Shown: positions 1 through 7,496 of the stretch, one piece after another
Numbering within the stretch: the stretch's first letter is position 1
Layout of the letters: every line of letters starts with the position of its first letter
Assembly: GCA_964601205.1 (NCBI GenBank)
Contig: CAZRML010000017.1
Coordinates: 1 to 30,219 of the forward strand
Source of the DNA: JAQVEM01 sp964601205
GTDB taxonomy: Bacteria; Actinomycetota; Humimicrobiia; Humimicrobiales; Humimicrobiaceae
Direction of reading: 5' to 3'
Length of the DNA stretch: 30,219 bases
Notes under the pieces: model-generated
Told to the model about the DNA's origin: nothing
Databases searched by the model: none
What the model saw: only the letters and a program-made list of their open reading frames with translations
Position numbers and translations under genes: made by a program

Positions 1-48
1 TTTTTCAATTTTCATGTAAGCCAAAAAGCTCTCAATATAATTTCTCAT
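1..48 (-). CDS. Probable XerC/XerD-type tyrosine recombinase, N-terminal fragment cut by the window edge
   Basis: Only 16 codons are present, reading MRNYIESFLAYMKIEK from an ATG at 46-48 on the minus strand. This matches the usual opening of the core-binding domain of Xer-type recombinases, where a short amphipathic helix ending in a Y-x-[KR]-x-E-K element precedes a conserved Ser-x-Asn-Thr segment that would lie outside the window. A purine-rich stretch (AGGTAAGGGT) just upstream could serve as ribosome binding site. The catalytic domain is not visible, so the assignment rests on family resemblance of one helix. Bases 52-263 behind it are AT-rich with no recognisable gene or signal. Confidence 0.45.
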   Translation of the reverse strand, partial: MRNYIESFLAYMKIEK

Positions 49-263
49 ACCCTTACCTTATTCTCTTTACAAGGCAAAATAAGAAATTATATCCTATTCA
101 GAATGGTTCTCGGCTTACAGGCTAACTCCAATTCTATTGATTATAAATAATGATAGCATTCTAAAGAAAATAATATCTGCATACCTTAACTAATAAAATA
201 ACTATTTAAGAGTTGTGTTTACAAATCAAGTCCTATAAGCAATTTGGAAACTAGATAAAAATA

Positions 264-473
264 TGAATATTATAATATATAAATATATAATTATTCCCAC
301 TTGAATGTAATAGAGGATATTATTGCACCTGCTATCAGTGAGCCAATAATTACTGTTATATCAATCCAGCGGACTGCCCGGCTGTTTCCTATCCACAGTC
401 TCTTTAGAAAACGAACCACATAAGTAAGAGGCATGAATTTACTCATAGTCTCTACTTTGTCACCAGGTACTTC
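264..473. repeat. Direct repeat, copy A (permease 3' end)
   Basis: This segment aligns without gaps, apart from one base, to 3740-3950. I counted about 25 mismatches over 210 bases, or roughly 88% identity. The match includes about 33 bases downstream of the permease stop codon, so it is a DNA-level duplication and not only protein homology. Both copies have the same orientation and enclose bipA and amaP. Confidence 0.85.
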
Positions 474-580
474 TATCCTCTGCTGTGGCGATGGGAACGC
501 TCATAAGACCCACGGTGATGATAACCAGAGCCATATAGGCAGGAAGCTGGGTATCGATGAATCTGAAGAAGAAGTACCAT
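264..580 (-). pseudogene. Decayed ABC-2 type permease remnant, copy A (internal deletion and frameshift)
   Basis: Reading the minus strand from about 580 gives WYFFFRFIDTQLPAYMALVI followed by TVGLMSVPIATAED, typical of the central membrane part of an ABC-2 permease. At about 475 the reading frame changes and the sequence continues as IEVPGDKVETMSKFMPLTYV and on to a C-terminal membrane segment ending SSITFKWE, with its stop near 297. The part that normally lies between these blocks is missing, so the gene carries an internal deletion with a frameshift. The N-terminal half is absent and the remnant stops just before the bipA stop codon. Copy B at 3740-4062 keeps some of the sequence deleted here. 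No product is expected. Confidence 0.75.
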
Positions 581-591
581 TTTTTAAAAAA

Positions 592-2370
592 TTATTTATC
601 GCTTGAAGCAATCTTACGTATGCGGATAGATTTTGGTGTAACTTCGACAAGTTCGCTGCTGTCGATGTATTCAAGGGCATCCTCCAGACCGATAATCCTC
701 GGAACATTAAAGTGTTCCATGCCGCCTTCACCTTTAGAACGCATGTTTGACAGTTGCTTTTCTTTGCAGGCATTTACCCATATATCTTCCTTCCGTGAGT
801 TCTGCCCGATAACCTGTCCTTTATATACATGAGCCCCCGGACCATAAAATAATTCGCCCCTGCTCTGAATACTGGTAAGGCCATATAAGCGTGTTGTCCC
901 GCTCTCGCATGAAACCAGCGAACCCCTTTCGCTCTTTTTCCATTCGATATTGTCCTCTAAATAATCATAGAAAATGCTGTTAATTATGCCGTGCCCGTGG
1001 GTATCAGTTATAAATTCCCGCCTGTAACCGAATAGGCCATATGTTGGTATTATATATTTGAGGTATGTTGTTCCTTCTTTCGTTTCCATTTTCTTTATCT
1101 GGCCGTTGCGGCTTCCCAATTTCGTGATAACTGCACCAGAATATTGCTCCGGCACTGAAATAAATATTTCTTCGTAAGGTATGAATTTTTTGCCTTCTAT
1201 TATTTTAGTGATAACCTGCGGCTGGGAAACCTGCAGTTCATAACCTTCCCGGCGCAATCTTTCAATAAGGATAGCCAGATGAAATTCACCCCTGCCGGAA
1301 ACGGTCCATCCTCCCGAGGGATTATCTTCTACTTTCAATGCCACATCATTCTCAAGCTCCTTATAGAGCCTTTCCCTTATTTGTCTTGAAGTCGTAAACT
1401 TGCCTTCCCTGCCTGCGAAAGGGGATGAGTTGACGGAAAAATTTATTTTAATAGTAGGCTCTTCAATTTTAATCAAGGGCAACGCTACAGGAGTATTAAT
1501 GTCAGCTATTGTTTCACCGATCATAATATCGGGTATCCCTGCAATTGAGACAATTTCTCCGTTTACTGCTTCATTTATCTCGGTCTGTGCCAATCCCTGA
1601 AATGTCATAAGTGAAGTCAGGCGGTATTTTTTCATCTGGCCCCTGCGGTCTATTTTAATTACTTCCTGCCCTGCATTGATTTTCCCTTTATAGATACGGC
1701 CTGTTGCAACACGGCCCTTGTAATTGTCCCAGTTTATTGAAGTCACAAGCATCTGTAATGGCAGATTAATGTCTCCGTCAGGTTCGGGTATATAGTTTAT
1801 GATTTCATCGAATAATGGAGCAATATCCTTCATAAGGCTCAAATTGGGCTTTAGCCCGGCTTTCCCGAATCTTGAGGATGTATAAAGGACAGGAAAATTT
1901 GCAGTTTTTTCGCTGGCTCCAAGATCTATAAAAAGGTCAAAAGTGTCGTTTAGGGCTTTATTTATGTCACGAATTGGCTTATCTATCTTATTTATTACTA
2001 CAATAATTTTATGGTCGAGCTCAAGGGCTTTTTTTAATACAAAACGTGTCTGCGGCATAGGTCCTTCCTGGGCGTCCACAAGCAGAAGCGAGCCTTCCGC
2101 CATTTTTAAAACCCTTTCAACCTCGCCGCCAAAATCAGCATGCCCGGGGGTATCAATAATATTTATCTTTACGCCGTGCCATATCACCGAAGCGTTTTTT
2201 GAAAAAATTGTAATGCCTCTTTCCCTTTCAAGTTCATTGCTGTCCATTATGCAGTCTGACGAGGCAGCTTCCTTGTTTAATTTTGTTTTAGATTGGCGGA
2301 GAAGAGAATCTACAAGGGTGGTCTTGCCATGGTCAACATGTGCAATAATTGCTATATTACGAATTTTCAT
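592..2370 (-). CDS. bipA: Ribosome-associated GTPase BipA/TypA
   Basis: A translational GTPase related to EF-G that binds the ribosome and supports 50S assembly and growth under stress or cold. All G motifs are visible: AHVDHGKTT (G1, residues 10-18), RERGITI (G2), DTPGHADF (G3) and NKID (G4). Domain II, the EF-G-like domains and the BipA-specific C-terminal domain follow; the last includes GGMEHFNVPR and ends with the family hallmark ELVEVTPKSIR. At 592 residues it is close to the usual 600-615. The ATG at 2368-2370 directly begins the conserved MKIRNIAIIAHVDHGK. No strong ribosome binding site lies in front; a TATAAT-like box sits at 2403-2408 on the minus strand without a clear -35. The gene stands alone, divergent from amaP. 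Identification is secure. Confidence 0.97.
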   Translation of the reverse strand: MKIRNIAIIAHVDHGKTTLVDSLLRQSKTKLNKEAASSDCIMDSNELERERGITIFSKNASVIWHGVKINIIDTPGHADFGGEVERVLKMAEGSLLLVDAQEGPMPQTRFVLKKALELDHKIIVVINKIDKPIRDINKALNDTFDLFIDLGASEKTANFPVLYTSSRFGKAGLKPNLSLMKDIAPLFDEIINYIPEPDGDINLPLQMLVTSINWDNYKGRVATGRIYKGKINAGQEVIKIDRRGQMKKYRLTSLMTFQGLAQTEINEAVNGEIVSIAGIPDIMIGETIADINTPVALPLIKIEEPTIKINFSVNSSPFAGREGKFTTSRQIRERLYKELENDVALKVEDNPSGGWTVSGRGEFHLAILIERLRREGYELQVSQPQVITKIIEGKKFIPYEEIFISVPEQYSGAVITKLGSRNGQIKKMETKEGTTYLKYIIPTYGLFGYRREFITDTHGHGIINSIFYDYLEDNIEWKKSERGSLVSCESGTTRLYGLTSIQSRGELFYGPGAHVYKGQVIGQNSRKEDIWVNACKEKQLSNMRSKGEGGMEHFNVPRIIGLEDALEYIDSSELVEVTPKSIRIRKIASSDK

Positions 2371-3014
2371 AATTATTAAATCTCAAATTATTCATTACGG
2401 GTATTATAATTAACTGTTTCCGGTTTTTATTTTTTTAAAAAATATCCTTTATGACTTGTTTGGCTTTAATATCTTAAACCTCCTGCCGTGTAATTACAAC
2501 TTATATTTTTAGTTTATTATTACACATACAAACTGTATAATCTTGCACTGAACGGCAATGGAGTTCGCCTATAACCGCCGGCAGGCTTATAACTCATGTT
2601 AATACTATTTGGCTTCTTAAATGCTGTGCCACCAGCAAGCAATAGCAAGTCCTCTTTCCCTCGACCACAAGATATATATTTCCAGGCAGTATCATTTGCT
2701 GAATAAAATATAAAGGACATCTAATATTAATAAGTTAGTAATGCTTAACTTTATAATGAATTTTATGTCCTGTAAATAAAAAAAATTTTCCGCATGGCTA
2801 CAGAATTTTTCGTATATCTATAGAATGATTTTGCAATAATTTCTGTTATAATAATTACTGGATATAATATCTTTTCTGAATAAAGAAGACTTATGGAAAA
2901 CATAATAAACAATGGAGGCTAAAAAGCTGGACAGGGTTTTGAATATTAGAAGTTAAAGGCACTGATAGATTTATTATAGTATGAATTATTAATTTAAATA
3001 AGGGAGGAGTTAAA
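2371..3014. other. 644-base intergenic region between bipA and amaP
   Basis: The stretch is very AT-rich except for an island at about 2540-2700 (separate entry). No convincing protein-coding gene is seen. A strong ribosome binding site GGGAGGAG at 3002-3009 serves amaP. TATAAT-like boxes occur at 2847-2852 and 2863-2868, but no -35 element with proper spacing was found, so the amaP promoter remains uncertain. Confidence 0.5.
2526..2720. ncRNA. Candidate structured noncoding RNA or decayed mobile RNA element
   Basis: This island is clearly richer in G and C than the AT-rich DNA on both sides. On the plus strand it contains several short complementary pairs: GAAC with GTTC around the sequence GGCAATGGA, GCCT with AGGC enclosing a palindromic GCCGGC, and GCTG with CAGC further on. 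The minus strand has a 66-codon open frame, but its sequence resembles no family I know and it has no ribosome binding site, so I treat it as chance. The composition and pairing suggest an RNA, perhaps a stand-alone relic of a transposon-associated RNA. No nuclease gene is nearby. This is a weak call. Confidence 0.25.
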
Positions 3015-3623
3015 GTGAATATATTCAATAGGATAGTAATGATAATAGCTATGCTCTGTATAATAGCACTTTCAATAGCTGGAATTGTAAATATTTTTCT
3101 AAACCTTTTTGAGTGGTCTACGGTTTCTGATAGGATTGCAAACTATTTAACTAACATGAATCAATATATTTTATTGGCAGTCCTATTTTTGGCACTGGTT
3201 ATTGCTCTTATAATACTTATATTTGAATTTTACAGAAGGAAAGTAAAACTGGCTAACGTATATAGTGATTCTTCAGGTAATGCTATGGTTACACTAAAAA
3301 CATCTTCAACACAAATAAAGGAAAGTTTACTTAATGTTCAGGATATAATAGACCCAAAGGTAAAAGTTGTCCCGAAGCAGAACGGTGTAGTAATTAATAT
3401 CTTCTCAAAACTTGCTTCAGGAGTTAATGTAGCTAATAAAACAAAGGAAATAAGAGAAGCAGCAATTGATTTTGCGTCAAAGAACCTGGGTTTTAAGGTA
3501 ATTCAAACAAACTATACGGCTACTGGATTTGTTACCAAAAGAGCGAAAGAGATAAAGCCAGCACCAGAGGAAGCACCAAAAGAAGTTGAGAAAGAGGAAC
3601 AGACAGAAGAAAATATAGAGTAA
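3015..3623 (+). CDS. amaP: Alkaline shock response membrane anchor protein, AmaP family
   Basis: A 202-residue protein with two N-terminal membrane segments (about residues 7-30 and 51-71), then a cytoplasmic domain of the Asp23/Gls24-related fold (about 78-175, including VQDIIDPKVKVVP and the ATGFV end), and an acidic Glu/Pro-rich tail. This is the architecture of AmaP, which in Gram-positive bacteria anchors Asp23-type envelope-stress proteins to the membrane. The start is GTG at 3015, chosen because a strong GGGAGGAG site lies five bases upstream. No asp23 partner gene lies beside it; the next plus-strand gene is at 4066. The family call is good, but whether it really anchors an Asp23 protein in this organism is not shown. 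Confidence 0.8.
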   Translation: MNIFNRIVMIIAMLCIIALSIAGIVNIFLNLFEWSTVSDRIANYLTNMNQYILLAVLFLALVIALIILIFEFYRRKVKLANVYSDSSGNAMVTLKTSSTQIKESLLNVQDIIDPKVKVVPKQNGVVINIFSKLASGVNVANKTKEIREAAIDFASKNLGFKVIQTNYTATGFVTKRAKEIKPAPEEAPKEVEKEEQTEENIE

Positions 3624-3739
3624 CCGGTTTGTAAGTTATAAAAATACCATCAGTACAAAATTTAAACTGGAGTTTGGAAATAACCCCAATAAAGAGCTTC
3701 AAAAAGAATGGAAAGACCATTTTAAAACAAATAAAATTA

Positions 3740-3950
3740 TGGATATTATATTATATAAATATACAATTATTCCCACTTGAAGGTAATAGTTGATATTATT
3801 GTAACTGCTATCAGCAGGCCAATAATTACTGTTATATCAAGCCAGTGGGCTCCCCGGCTGTTTCCTATCCATAGCCCCTTTAGAAAACGAACCACATAAG
3901 TAAGAGGCATGAATTTGCTTACGTTCTCAACTTTATCACCCAGGTACTTC
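3740..3950. repeat. Direct repeat, copy B (permease 3' end)
   Basis: This is the partner of 264-473, in the same orientation and about 88% identical by hand alignment, including bases beyond the permease stop codon. The copies are about 3.5 kb apart. Confidence 0.85.
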
Positions 3951-4062
3951 AAGTGGTATGGCTGCCCCTGAAAGAAACATCATGGGGAAAGCCAGGACCA
4001 TTCCTACTATCTGAGCCACCCTGCCAGTTGGGGTAACTATCAGACTGGAAATTAAAAGGAAG
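3740..4062 (-). pseudogene. Decayed ABC-2 type permease remnant, copy B (frameshifted, N-terminus lost)
   Basis: The minus strand from about 4060 reads LLISSLIVTPTGRVAQIVGM then FPMMFLSGAAIPLEVPG, the membrane region typical of ABC-2 permeases. A single extra G at about 3939-3941 then shifts the frame (compare GGTGAC in copy A with GGGTGAT here). The second frame continues with DKVENVSKFMPLTYVVRFLK to a terminal membrane segment ending TITFKWE. The N-terminal half is missing. The ORF that seems to extend it upstream on this strand is only the antisense of the plus-strand gene at 4066. It is homologous to copy A at 264-580. Confidence 0.75.
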
Positions 4063-4065
4063 AAG

Positions 4066-4395
4066 ATGAAAAATTTCCCATCATACCCGGTGGAAATTAT
4101 AGAAAAAAAAATTACGGAGGATTTTAGCGAATATGAATCTGTACCACCTTTAACAGAAGAAGATATTTTAAGTGAAGAAAAAAGAGCCATGTTGATAAAA
4201 TCAGAAAATAAGCAGGATGATCCAATGATGAGGAGAAAAGCTCTTGAAGCAGACTTATCTGCAATGTTGCTCCGGAAGAAGTTTACGAAAGGTGACATGC
4301 GCAAACTCGGTTACCTTATAAATGATGCACGGGTAAAAGCAAGAGTATATAATTACATACATAAATATTTAAATAAGGATGATAGGCCTAATTAA
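4066..4395 (+). CDS. Small charged hypothetical protein
   Basis: A 109-residue protein, rich in Lys, Glu and Asp, that I do not recognise. It has no signal peptide or membrane segment. The first half is acidic (ITEDFSEYESVPPLTEEDIL); the second half looks helical and basic, with MRRKALEADLSAMLLRKKF and YNYIHKYLNK. The ATG at 4066 follows AGGAAGAAG, a modest ribosome binding site. The start abuts the end of permease remnant B, so its original promoter or N-terminus may have been disturbed. It is convergent with the HerA-like gene at 4458. The antisense frame contains only low-complexity Ser/Phe-rich sequence, which supports coding on the plus strand. Confidence 0.5.
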   Translation: MKNFPSYPVEIIEKKITEDFSEYESVPPLTEEDILSEEKRAMLIKSENKQDDPMMRRKALEADLSAMLLRKKFTKGDMRKLGYLINDARVKARVYNYIHKYLNKDDRPN

Positions 4396-4457
4396 ATGTT
4401 ATTAGCCCTGAACCGATGTAGTATTATATATTTAAATTAAAAATCCAGGTTTCTAAT

Positions 4458-5924
4458 TTATCTTTTTATTAATATCCCCAGAACGCCCCGGATTAGTTCC
4501 CGGCCTATCTGTCTTCCCGCTGAAGTAGCGGCAGATTTAGCCATTTTAGTTAAAGCGCTTTCGGTTCTTCTCCCTGTGGTGGTTTTACCTCCATAATCAT
4601 AGCGCTTGTTTTTAGAAATTTTACTGGAGGCTTCTTCTGCCAGGGCAAACTTTTTTTGAAGTATTTCATATGCGGACTCTCTATCAAAAGTAGCATTGTA
4701 TTTATAATAATAATTTGAATTATTGACTATTTCATTTCTTTTTTCAGGTGTTATTGTGCCAAGCTGGCTTTCTGGTGGTAAAACCATAGCTCGTTCGACT
4801 ATAGAAGGCCTTCCTTCTTCATCTAAAAACGACACAAGAGCCTCACCGACCTTAAGGTCAGTTATGACCTGAGCAGTATCCAGTCCGGGGTTGGTCCGGA
4901 AAGTTTTTGCTGCTATTTTAACTACTTCCATATCTTTTGGAGTAAATGCCCGCAGGGCATGCTGTACTTTATTTCCAAGCTGTCCCAGAACTTTATCGGG
5001 CAGGTCCGAGGGATTATGAGTAACAAAAAATACACCCACACCTTTTGACCTGACTAACCTTACAACCTGTTCAATTTTTTCCAGCAGCACTTTAGGAGCA
5101 TCATTAAACAGGAGATGCGCTTCATCAAAGAAAAAAACAATCTTTGGTTTCGGAAGGTCATTGACTTCCGGCAATTCTTCGTATAATTCGGACAGGAGCC
5201 AGAGCAAAAATGTTGAATAAAGTGCAGGTGAATGAAAGAGCCGGTCGGATGCAAGGATATTTATATAACCCCTATCATCTTTGTCATTTTTTATAAAATC
5301 TAAAATGTCCAGAGCCGGTTCTGCAAAAAAATTTTCGCCTCCCTGTTCCTCCAGGGCAAGTAATCCTCTCTGGATTGCACCGAGGGATTGTGAGGAAACA
5401 TTGCCGTATTCAAGAGTATAATCTTTTGCGTTATCTCCAATGTATTTGAGCATGTGCCTTAAATCTTTCAGGTCGATTAGAAGCATACCGGAATCATCTG
5501 CCACTTTGAAAACTATATTTAGCACGCCAGTCTGTACGTCATTGAGTCCAAGTAACCGGGATAGTAGAAGTGGGCCCATTTCAGAAATGGTGGTTCTTAC
5601 AGGATGGCCCTGGGTTCCGAATATATCCCAGAAAACTGCTGGAAATCCCTGATACTTAAAATCTTTTAGTCCAAGATTCTTTATTCTTTCATCAATTTTA
5701 GGTTTTCCTCCTCCGGGATTACAGATACTTGCAACATCTCCCTTGATATCAGCCAGAAAAACAGGAACTCCGATGGAACTGAATGCTTCTGCAAGCACCT
5801 TGAGTGATATAGTTTTGCCTGTTCCTGTGGCCCCTGTAATTAAACCATGGCGGTTTGCCATTTTTGGTAGTAAAAATATCTCTCTGTCACTTTTTGCGAA
5901 TAACATTTTGTTCGTTTCTTCCAT
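4458..5924 (-). CDS. HerA-like ATPase of the DUF853 (YjgR) family
   Basis: A 488-residue cytoplasmic P-loop ATPase of the HerA/FtsK superfamily. Walker A is GATGTGKT at residues 31-38 and is followed by FLADIKGDVASI; Walker B is KIVFFFDEAHLLF near residue 265. A sensor-type segment FFVTHNPSDLPDKVLGQLGN and the family segment HALRAFTPKDMEVVKIAAKT follow. The C-terminal part is Lys/Arg- and Ser/Thr-rich and ends in a hydrophobic stretch. The length is close to that of E. coli YjgR (about 500). The start is supported by AAGGAGAA six bases upstream. No NurA partner is adjacent, unlike archaeal herA operons, so a role in DNA end processing should not be assumed; the function of this family is unknown. 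Confidence 0.9.
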   Translation of the reverse strand: MEETNKMLFAKSDREIFLLPKMANRHGLITGATGTGKTISLKVLAEAFSSIGVPVFLADIKGDVASICNPGGGKPKIDERIKNLGLKDFKYQGFPAVFWDIFGTQGHPVRTTISEMGPLLLSRLLGLNDVQTGVLNIVFKVADDSGMLLIDLKDLRHMLKYIGDNAKDYTLEYGNVSSQSLGAIQRGLLALEEQGGENFFAEPALDILDFIKNDKDDRGYINILASDRLFHSPALYSTFLLWLLSELYEELPEVNDLPKPKIVFFFDEAHLLFNDAPKVLLEKIEQVVRLVRSKGVGVFFVTHNPSDLPDKVLGQLGNKVQHALRAFTPKDMEVVKIAAKTFRTNPGLDTAQVITDLKVGEALVSFLDEEGRPSIVERAMVLPPESQLGTITPEKRNEIVNNSNYYYKYNATFDRESAYEILQKKFALAEEASSKISKNKRYDYGGKTTTGRRTESALTKMAKSAATSAGRQIGRELIRGVLGILIKR

Positions 5925-5968
5925 AAAAAATTCTCCTTAAATTTTAAGAAAATAATCAGGGATAATAT

Positions 5969-5977
5969 TGCTATAAT
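5969..5977 (+). promoter_or_regulatory. Extended -10 promoter candidate upstream of the structured RNA
   Basis: The sequence TGCTATAAT is a perfect TGn-TATAAT extended -10 element. Transcription would start near 5984 on the plus strand and produce an RNA of about 150 bases ending at the T-run at 6127-6133. No good -35 is visible, which is common for extended -10 promoters. Confidence 0.45.
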
Positions 5978-6044
5978 GATAATGTTTATCTCTAAATTCA
6001 ACCTGATTATATTAGATAGCAATTATATTGGCAAGGTTACATTT

Positions 6045-6133
6045 ATACCCGGTATCTATCTCGAACGCTGCTACCAGCCTTTTAATGAATGGGTCTCAGT
6101 ATAGCGTAGTGAGATGCTGCCGGGTATTTTTTT
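6045..6133 (+). ncRNA. Structured RNA ending in an intrinsic-terminator-like hairpin
   Basis: The outer stem is ATACCCGG (6045-6052) with CCGGGTAT (6120-6127), immediately followed by seven T residues (6127-6133). Nested inside are ATCTC (6058-6062) with GAGAT (6111-6115), and ACGCT (6065-6069) with AGCGT (6103-6107), separated by asymmetric internal loops. No plus-strand gene lies upstream, so this is not the terminator of a known gene. It could end a small independent RNA or act as a leader of the ABC importer at 6453. Several blocks (ACCCGGT, ATCTCGAAC, GCTGCCGGGT before a T-run) also resemble 5S rRNA, but the piece is too short and too diverged for a functional 5S. Confidence 0.45.
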
Positions 6134-6293
6134 AGAGTAGTTTAAATTATTATACTTGTTTTTTACAATTGTTGGTAGAATATTAAAAAAAATAAGATTC
6201 ACTTCGGTTTATTATTGGTTGGATTGGGACTGAATTGATTGGCCGGAAAGTATTTTAAAAAATGATATAGTAATTTTTTTAGATTATATATTG

Positions 6294-6302
6294 TGTTATA
6301 AT
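6294..6302 (+). promoter_or_regulatory. Extended -10 promoter of the ABC importer operon
   Basis: TGTTATAAT matches TGn-TATAAT exactly. The predicted start near 6309 gives an untranslated leader of about 145 bases before the TTG start at 6453. Confidence 0.55.
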
Positions 6303-6361
6303 ACAACGAAATATCAGGGAAGCTGGTTTATGAACTTATAAGTTTAAATTATTATAACAAG

Positions 6362-6379
6362 AAATATAAGGTTATATTT
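6362..6379. promoter_or_regulatory. Perfect 18-base palindrome in the importer leader
   Basis: AAATATAA, GG, TTATATTT form an inverted repeat with eight-base arms and a two-base centre. It lies about 55 bases downstream of the predicted transcription start and about 75 bases before the coding sequence. A repressor operator is the simplest reading; with AT-only arms it could also be chance. Confidence 0.35.
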
Positions 6380-6452
6380 GAGCCTTTTGTATGGAAAAAT
6401 GAATAATAATGGTAATTAATAATTAAATAAATAATAATAAGGAGGGAACGAT

Positions 6453-7421
6453 TTGAAAAAAACAGTAATATTAGTATTATCACTGGCTCTGGTTATAGTA
6501 CTGTCACTGGCTGGCTGTTCGGGCAAATCTGAAGTAAAAACCATAGGTATTATCCAGTACGTTGAGCATGTAGCGCTGGATGCCGCAAGGGATGGATTTG
6601 TTGACGCCCTGAACGACAATGGTTATATAGATGGTGAGAATATTGAAATTGATGTTCAGAATGCACAGGCTGACCAGAGTAACCTGTCAACCATAAGTGA
6701 TCGTTTTGTAAGTAACGATGTGGACCTGGTACTGGCTATAGCAACTCCCGCAGCTCAGTCTATAGCAGGGAAAACTACTGAAATTCCCATACTTGGAACA
6801 GCTATTACAGATTATGAAGCAGCCAAACTGGTAGAATCCAATGAAGCGCCGGGAGGCAATGTCACCGGTACTACTGATATGAACCCTATAAAGGAACAGA
6901 TAGAGCTGCTGGTAAAAATGGTACCCGATGCCCGGACAGTGGGCGTAATTTATACCTCAAGTGAGGATAATTCTATTGTTCAGGCAAATATTGCCAGAGA
7001 GGTAATAGAAGAGATGGGTCTTACTTATACTGAGGTAACTGTTACCAATTCCAATGAGGTCCAGCAGGCTACCCAGTCTATTGTCGGGCAGTGTGATGCA
7101 ATTTATCTACCGACTGACAATGTTCTGGCTTCTTCAATGCCTATTGTGAACGGTGTTACCGTTGAGTCAAAGACTCCTGTTATATGCGGAGAGTCAGGAA
7201 TGGTTGAAGGCGGCGGCCTTGCCACACTGGGAATCAGTTACTATGACCTGGGATACAAGACCGGGCTTATGGCAATAAAAGTTTTAAAGGGTGAAGCTGA
7301 ACCTGATACAATGCCTATTGAGTCAGCTGACGATTTTGATTTTGCCATTAATGGTGCTGTGGCAGAGGCAATTGGCCTTGAGATTCCGGAAGACCTTTCC
7401 GAGTATGTTATGGATTATTAA
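6453..7421 (+). CDS. ABC importer substrate-binding lipoprotein (ABC_sub_bind family, COG2984)
   Basis: A 322-residue extracytoplasmic lipoprotein. The signal peptide is MKK plus a hydrophobic core, ending in the lipobox LAGC with the lipidated cysteine at residue 22. The mature domain carries the family pattern: VKTIGIIQYVEHVALDAARD, the AIATPAAQSIAG segment, a central GGNVTGTTDM, EQIELLVKMVPDARTVGVIY, and AIYLPTDNVLASS. This family delivers ligands to permeases of the branched-chain amino acid type; some streptococcal relatives (TrpX) bind aromatic amino acids, but the substrate here is unknown. The TTG start is fixed by AAGGAGGG six bases upstream and by the signal peptide. It is the first gene of an operon with the permease and ATPase. 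Confidence 0.93.
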   Translation: MKKTVILVLSLALVIVLSLAGCSGKSEVKTIGIIQYVEHVALDAARDGFVDALNDNGYIDGENIEIDVQNAQADQSNLSTISDRFVSNDVDLVLAIATPAAQSIAGKTTEIPILGTAITDYEAAKLVESNEAPGGNVTGTTDMNPIKEQIELLVKMVPDARTVGVIYTSSEDNSIVQANIAREVIEEMGLTYTEVTVTNSNEVQQATQSIVGQCDAIYLPTDNVLASSMPIVNGVTVESKTPVICGESGMVEGGGLATLGISYYDLGYKTGLMAIKVLKGEAEPDTMPIESADDFDFAINGAVAEAIGLEIPEDLSEYVMDY

Positions 7422-7496
7422 AATATAAGAATAGTTAAGGAGCGGGTACTGCAAGCCCTTTCTATTTTAAATAAATAGAAAAGTTGGTTTTATATT

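Noticed and set aside
2520..2720. 66-codon minus-strand frame
   Set aside because: There is no ribosome binding site and no recognisable family, and the composition is explained better by a structured, noncoding segment.
3936..4304. Minus-strand frame that seems to extend permease remnant B upstream to a full N-terminus
   Set aside because: Beyond about 4062 it is Ser/Phe-rich antisense of the plus-strand gene at 4066; only the part below that matches an ABC-2 permease.
6046..6126. tRNA gene on the minus strand suggested by a seven-base outer stem and a GTTCGA string
   Set aside because: No T-arm or anticodon-arm pairing can be formed around the GTTCGA, so a cloverleaf is not possible.
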